64,000 nt of DNA from Ifrita kowaldi (lineage: Eukaryota > Chordata > Aves > Passeriformes > Cinclosomatidae): assembly GCA_013398055.1 (NCBI GenBank), contig VZRS01008351.1:1670857-1734856 (forward strand). The letters are read 5' to 3'. The position numbers and the translations under genes are program-made. The notes beneath the pieces were generated by a model that did no database searches, was not told the DNA's origin, and worked only from the letters and a program-made list of their open reading frames with translations. Shown piece by piece: positions 62,535 through 64,000 of the stretch. Position 1 is the first letter of the stretch; the number at the start of each line of letters is the position of its first letter.

Positions 62535-63368
62535 ACCCAGAAGCTGAGCATGTGTGCTGAGAGCTCTTGACTCAGCATGCCTTGTATATAGGATAAAATG
62601 GAATAGTTGACATCAGATGAGCTTGTTTTTCCTTACGATAAGGACGGTGTTTCTGTATGAGAACTCCTCAAATCCCTTATATATTATGAAGACAGAAAGG
62701 ATTATTATCTTAATACAAGATATGTAGTGCAAGTGAGTGCTTTCTCCCCCCTAATTTAAAACAAGGGACCATAGTACTTCTAAAGCTAGAGAAAAACTTG
62801 TTTTCTTCTTGCAGATTATGGTCCCATTTTGCTTGGGCTTTTTTTCTTTCGGTGATATTGTTGTGGCGTTTTTTGGGTGCTTTTTTTGTTGTCGTGGGGA
62901 GCTGCGGCCGCAAGTTTGCAGGCTGGTGGCGGAGGCCGGAGCTAAGCCGCAGCTCCAGGACAGCGGAGCGGAGGCCTGGGGAGGGCTCAGCCCCCTTTGC
63001 CGGCGGCGAGCGCCCAGCACGGCCGCGCAGACCGGGACAAAGCGGGGCGATGCCGGAGCCGCCGTCGCCCGGGCAGCCCCCAGGGACCCCGGGCCCTCTC
63101 AAGGGGCTGCTGCGGCGGGTGGGGGAGAGACAGAAGCGCGGGGCCAGCTGCAGATGGAGGCAGGTCGAGGGATAGGTCAAGGTTAGAAAGAGCCTGCTAT
63201 TGATCTGGCTTTGAACGCGAGACAGGGAGAGCAGAGAGACTAAAGGGGGAGCTGTGAGACAAGACATTAACAGCTTTCAGTGCTAATGATCACAAGTGCC
63301 AGACGGGAGGAAAGAGAAGACTGAGAAATCACTTTGGAATTTTTTTTCCTCTATTGGGATGTATTTTC

Positions 63369-63386
63369 GGAGGAGGAGGAGGAGGC
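63369..63386 (+). repeat. GGA trinucleotide run
   Basis: Five to six GGA/AGG units inside the CpG island. Confidence 0.85.
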
Positions 63387-63477
63387 AGGCTGGGGGCTCA
63401 ACCCCGAAGCCCTGCCCGCAGCCGGAGGGGCGGGAGGGGGCTGCGGTGGCCCCGCTGCCCCGGGCAGACGGGGAGTC

Positions 63478-63575
63478 CGCCTGGTCAATCATTGCCGGCC
63501 CTTATCTCCTGCTCTCAGTGCCCACTGGAAGACACTGGTTAATCAACAGATGATGCCCAGTAACTTCCCGATAAG
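63478..63575. promoter_or_regulatory. Motif-rich bridge within the CpG island
   Basis: A less GC-rich stretch between CpG-dense parts carries CCTTATCTCC (an inverted GATA site, 63500-63509), GGTTAATCAACAGATG (homeodomain/HNF1-like half-site, 63538-63553) and CCCGATAAG (63568-63576). Such islands of complex motifs in a CpG island often bind activators. Inference only. Confidence 0.25.
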
Positions 63576-64000
63576 CCGCGCTCCCAAGGGGTGCAGCTTC
63601 CTGCAGCTCGCCCGAGAACGGCGGCGGCCGCCGGCGGCCGGACTTTGCACCCCACACCAGCCCCGTGCCCGCGGCCGCAGCCCCGCGGCGTGGCCTGGGG
63701 ACGGGCCGCGCTGAGCGCAGCAGCACAGCCACACAAAGCCTGTCGGCCTCGCCAGCCGCCAGCAGAGCGGGATCAAAGCGGGGAGAGCAGTGCGGGCAAC
63801 CCCATTCCCGCTGATGGGCCCAGGCCCCTTTCCGCGGGGGCGGAGGTCAGCGAGGGGACCCCCTTCTCCCCCCCAGCTCCCCCGCCTCGGTGCCACATCC
63901 TTCACCCCGACTCGGACGCGGCTGCCCCGCAGGGCAGGACTGGGGGCTCCCCCTTAGAGCCCCGGGGCCGTGGGCCCGTCCCTCCTCGCCCGGCAGCGGG

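Larger units (their letters stand above)
62061..62889. other. Noncoding DNA next to the CpG island
   Basis: Holds a CCTT tetranucleotide run and an A/G-rich tract. The remainder is AT-rich and unrecognised. Confidence 0.4.
62890..64000. promoter_or_regulatory. CpG island, probable promoter, cut by the right edge
   Basis: Over 1.1 kb the composition switches sharply to GC-rich with very many CpG dinucleotides, in two dense lobes (about 62890-63135 and 63380-64000) separated by a CpG-poor stretch. An Sp1-type GGGGCGGG box lies at 63427-63434. No TATA box was seen. In vertebrates an island this dense usually marks a transcription start, often of a developmental regulator. Direction cannot be read: the gene may start here and run right, out of the window, or run left with the desert as its first intron. 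Open frames exist (for example a short ATG frame from 63050), but none has a known domain. The island is truncated by the window end. Confidence 0.75.

Noticed and set aside
62710..63267. 185-codon minus-strand and 125-codon plus-strand open frames in the CpG island
   Set aside because: GC-rich DNA is poor in stop codons. The translations are low-complexity Pro/Arg/Gly/Ala and match nothing known.
1..64000. CRISPR array, operon or other prokaryotic system
   Set aside because: No regularly spaced repeats, no dense long reading frames and no ribosome-binding-site pattern. Everything recognisable points to vertebrate noncoding DNA.

Overview
No protein-coding gene, tRNA, rRNA or other RNA gene can be supported in this window. 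It reads as a vertebrate intergenic or intronic stretch from a bird. Reading frames are short and unrelated to any domain I recognise. Most of the DNA is AT-rich with few CpGs. Transposon content is sparse. What can be recognised is avian or amniote in type: two long terminal repeats of one ERVL-like family (5-bp target duplication), MIR-type tRNA-derived SINE remnants, a CR1 3'-end remnant and old palindromic MITE-like fragments. The LTR family resembles ones I associate with passerine genomes. That species hint comes from memory and is not checked.

Layout. 1-1620 is a GC- and pyrimidine-rich noncoding segment. 1621-11904 is AT-rich DNA with MIR-type SINE fragments near 8.1 and 9.8 kb. 11905-16615 holds the same 2305-bp block twice, on either side of a run of Ns (14210-14310), and each copy carries the same minus-strand solo LTR. 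17280-18364 is a longer plus-strand LTR of the same family. 19.6-21.3 kb has a GGGCA repeat, a GC-rich A-tailed segment, an octamer-bearing AT-rich element and a small CpG island. 21.3-39.8 kb is AT-rich desert with several stretches that look like conserved noncoding elements, plus a CR1 scrap, MITE-like fragments and a MIR. 39852-43316 holds one ~1.28-kb unit as full, partial and full copies joined by single N characters at 41134 and 42030. 43.3-62.8 kb is more desert with a possible degenerate LTR at 50.5-51.6 kb. 62890-64000 is a strong CpG island that runs off the right edge and is the best candidate for a promoter.

The clearest non-trivial result concerns the assembly. Both repeated regions have exactly the structure expected when overlapping contig ends were scaffolded without being merged. 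Removing the redundancy would shorten the locus to about 59.4 kb. Biologically, the window looks like the regulatory flank of a developmental gene whose promoter may lie in the right-hand CpG island. That reading is inference. I found no convincing new biological system.
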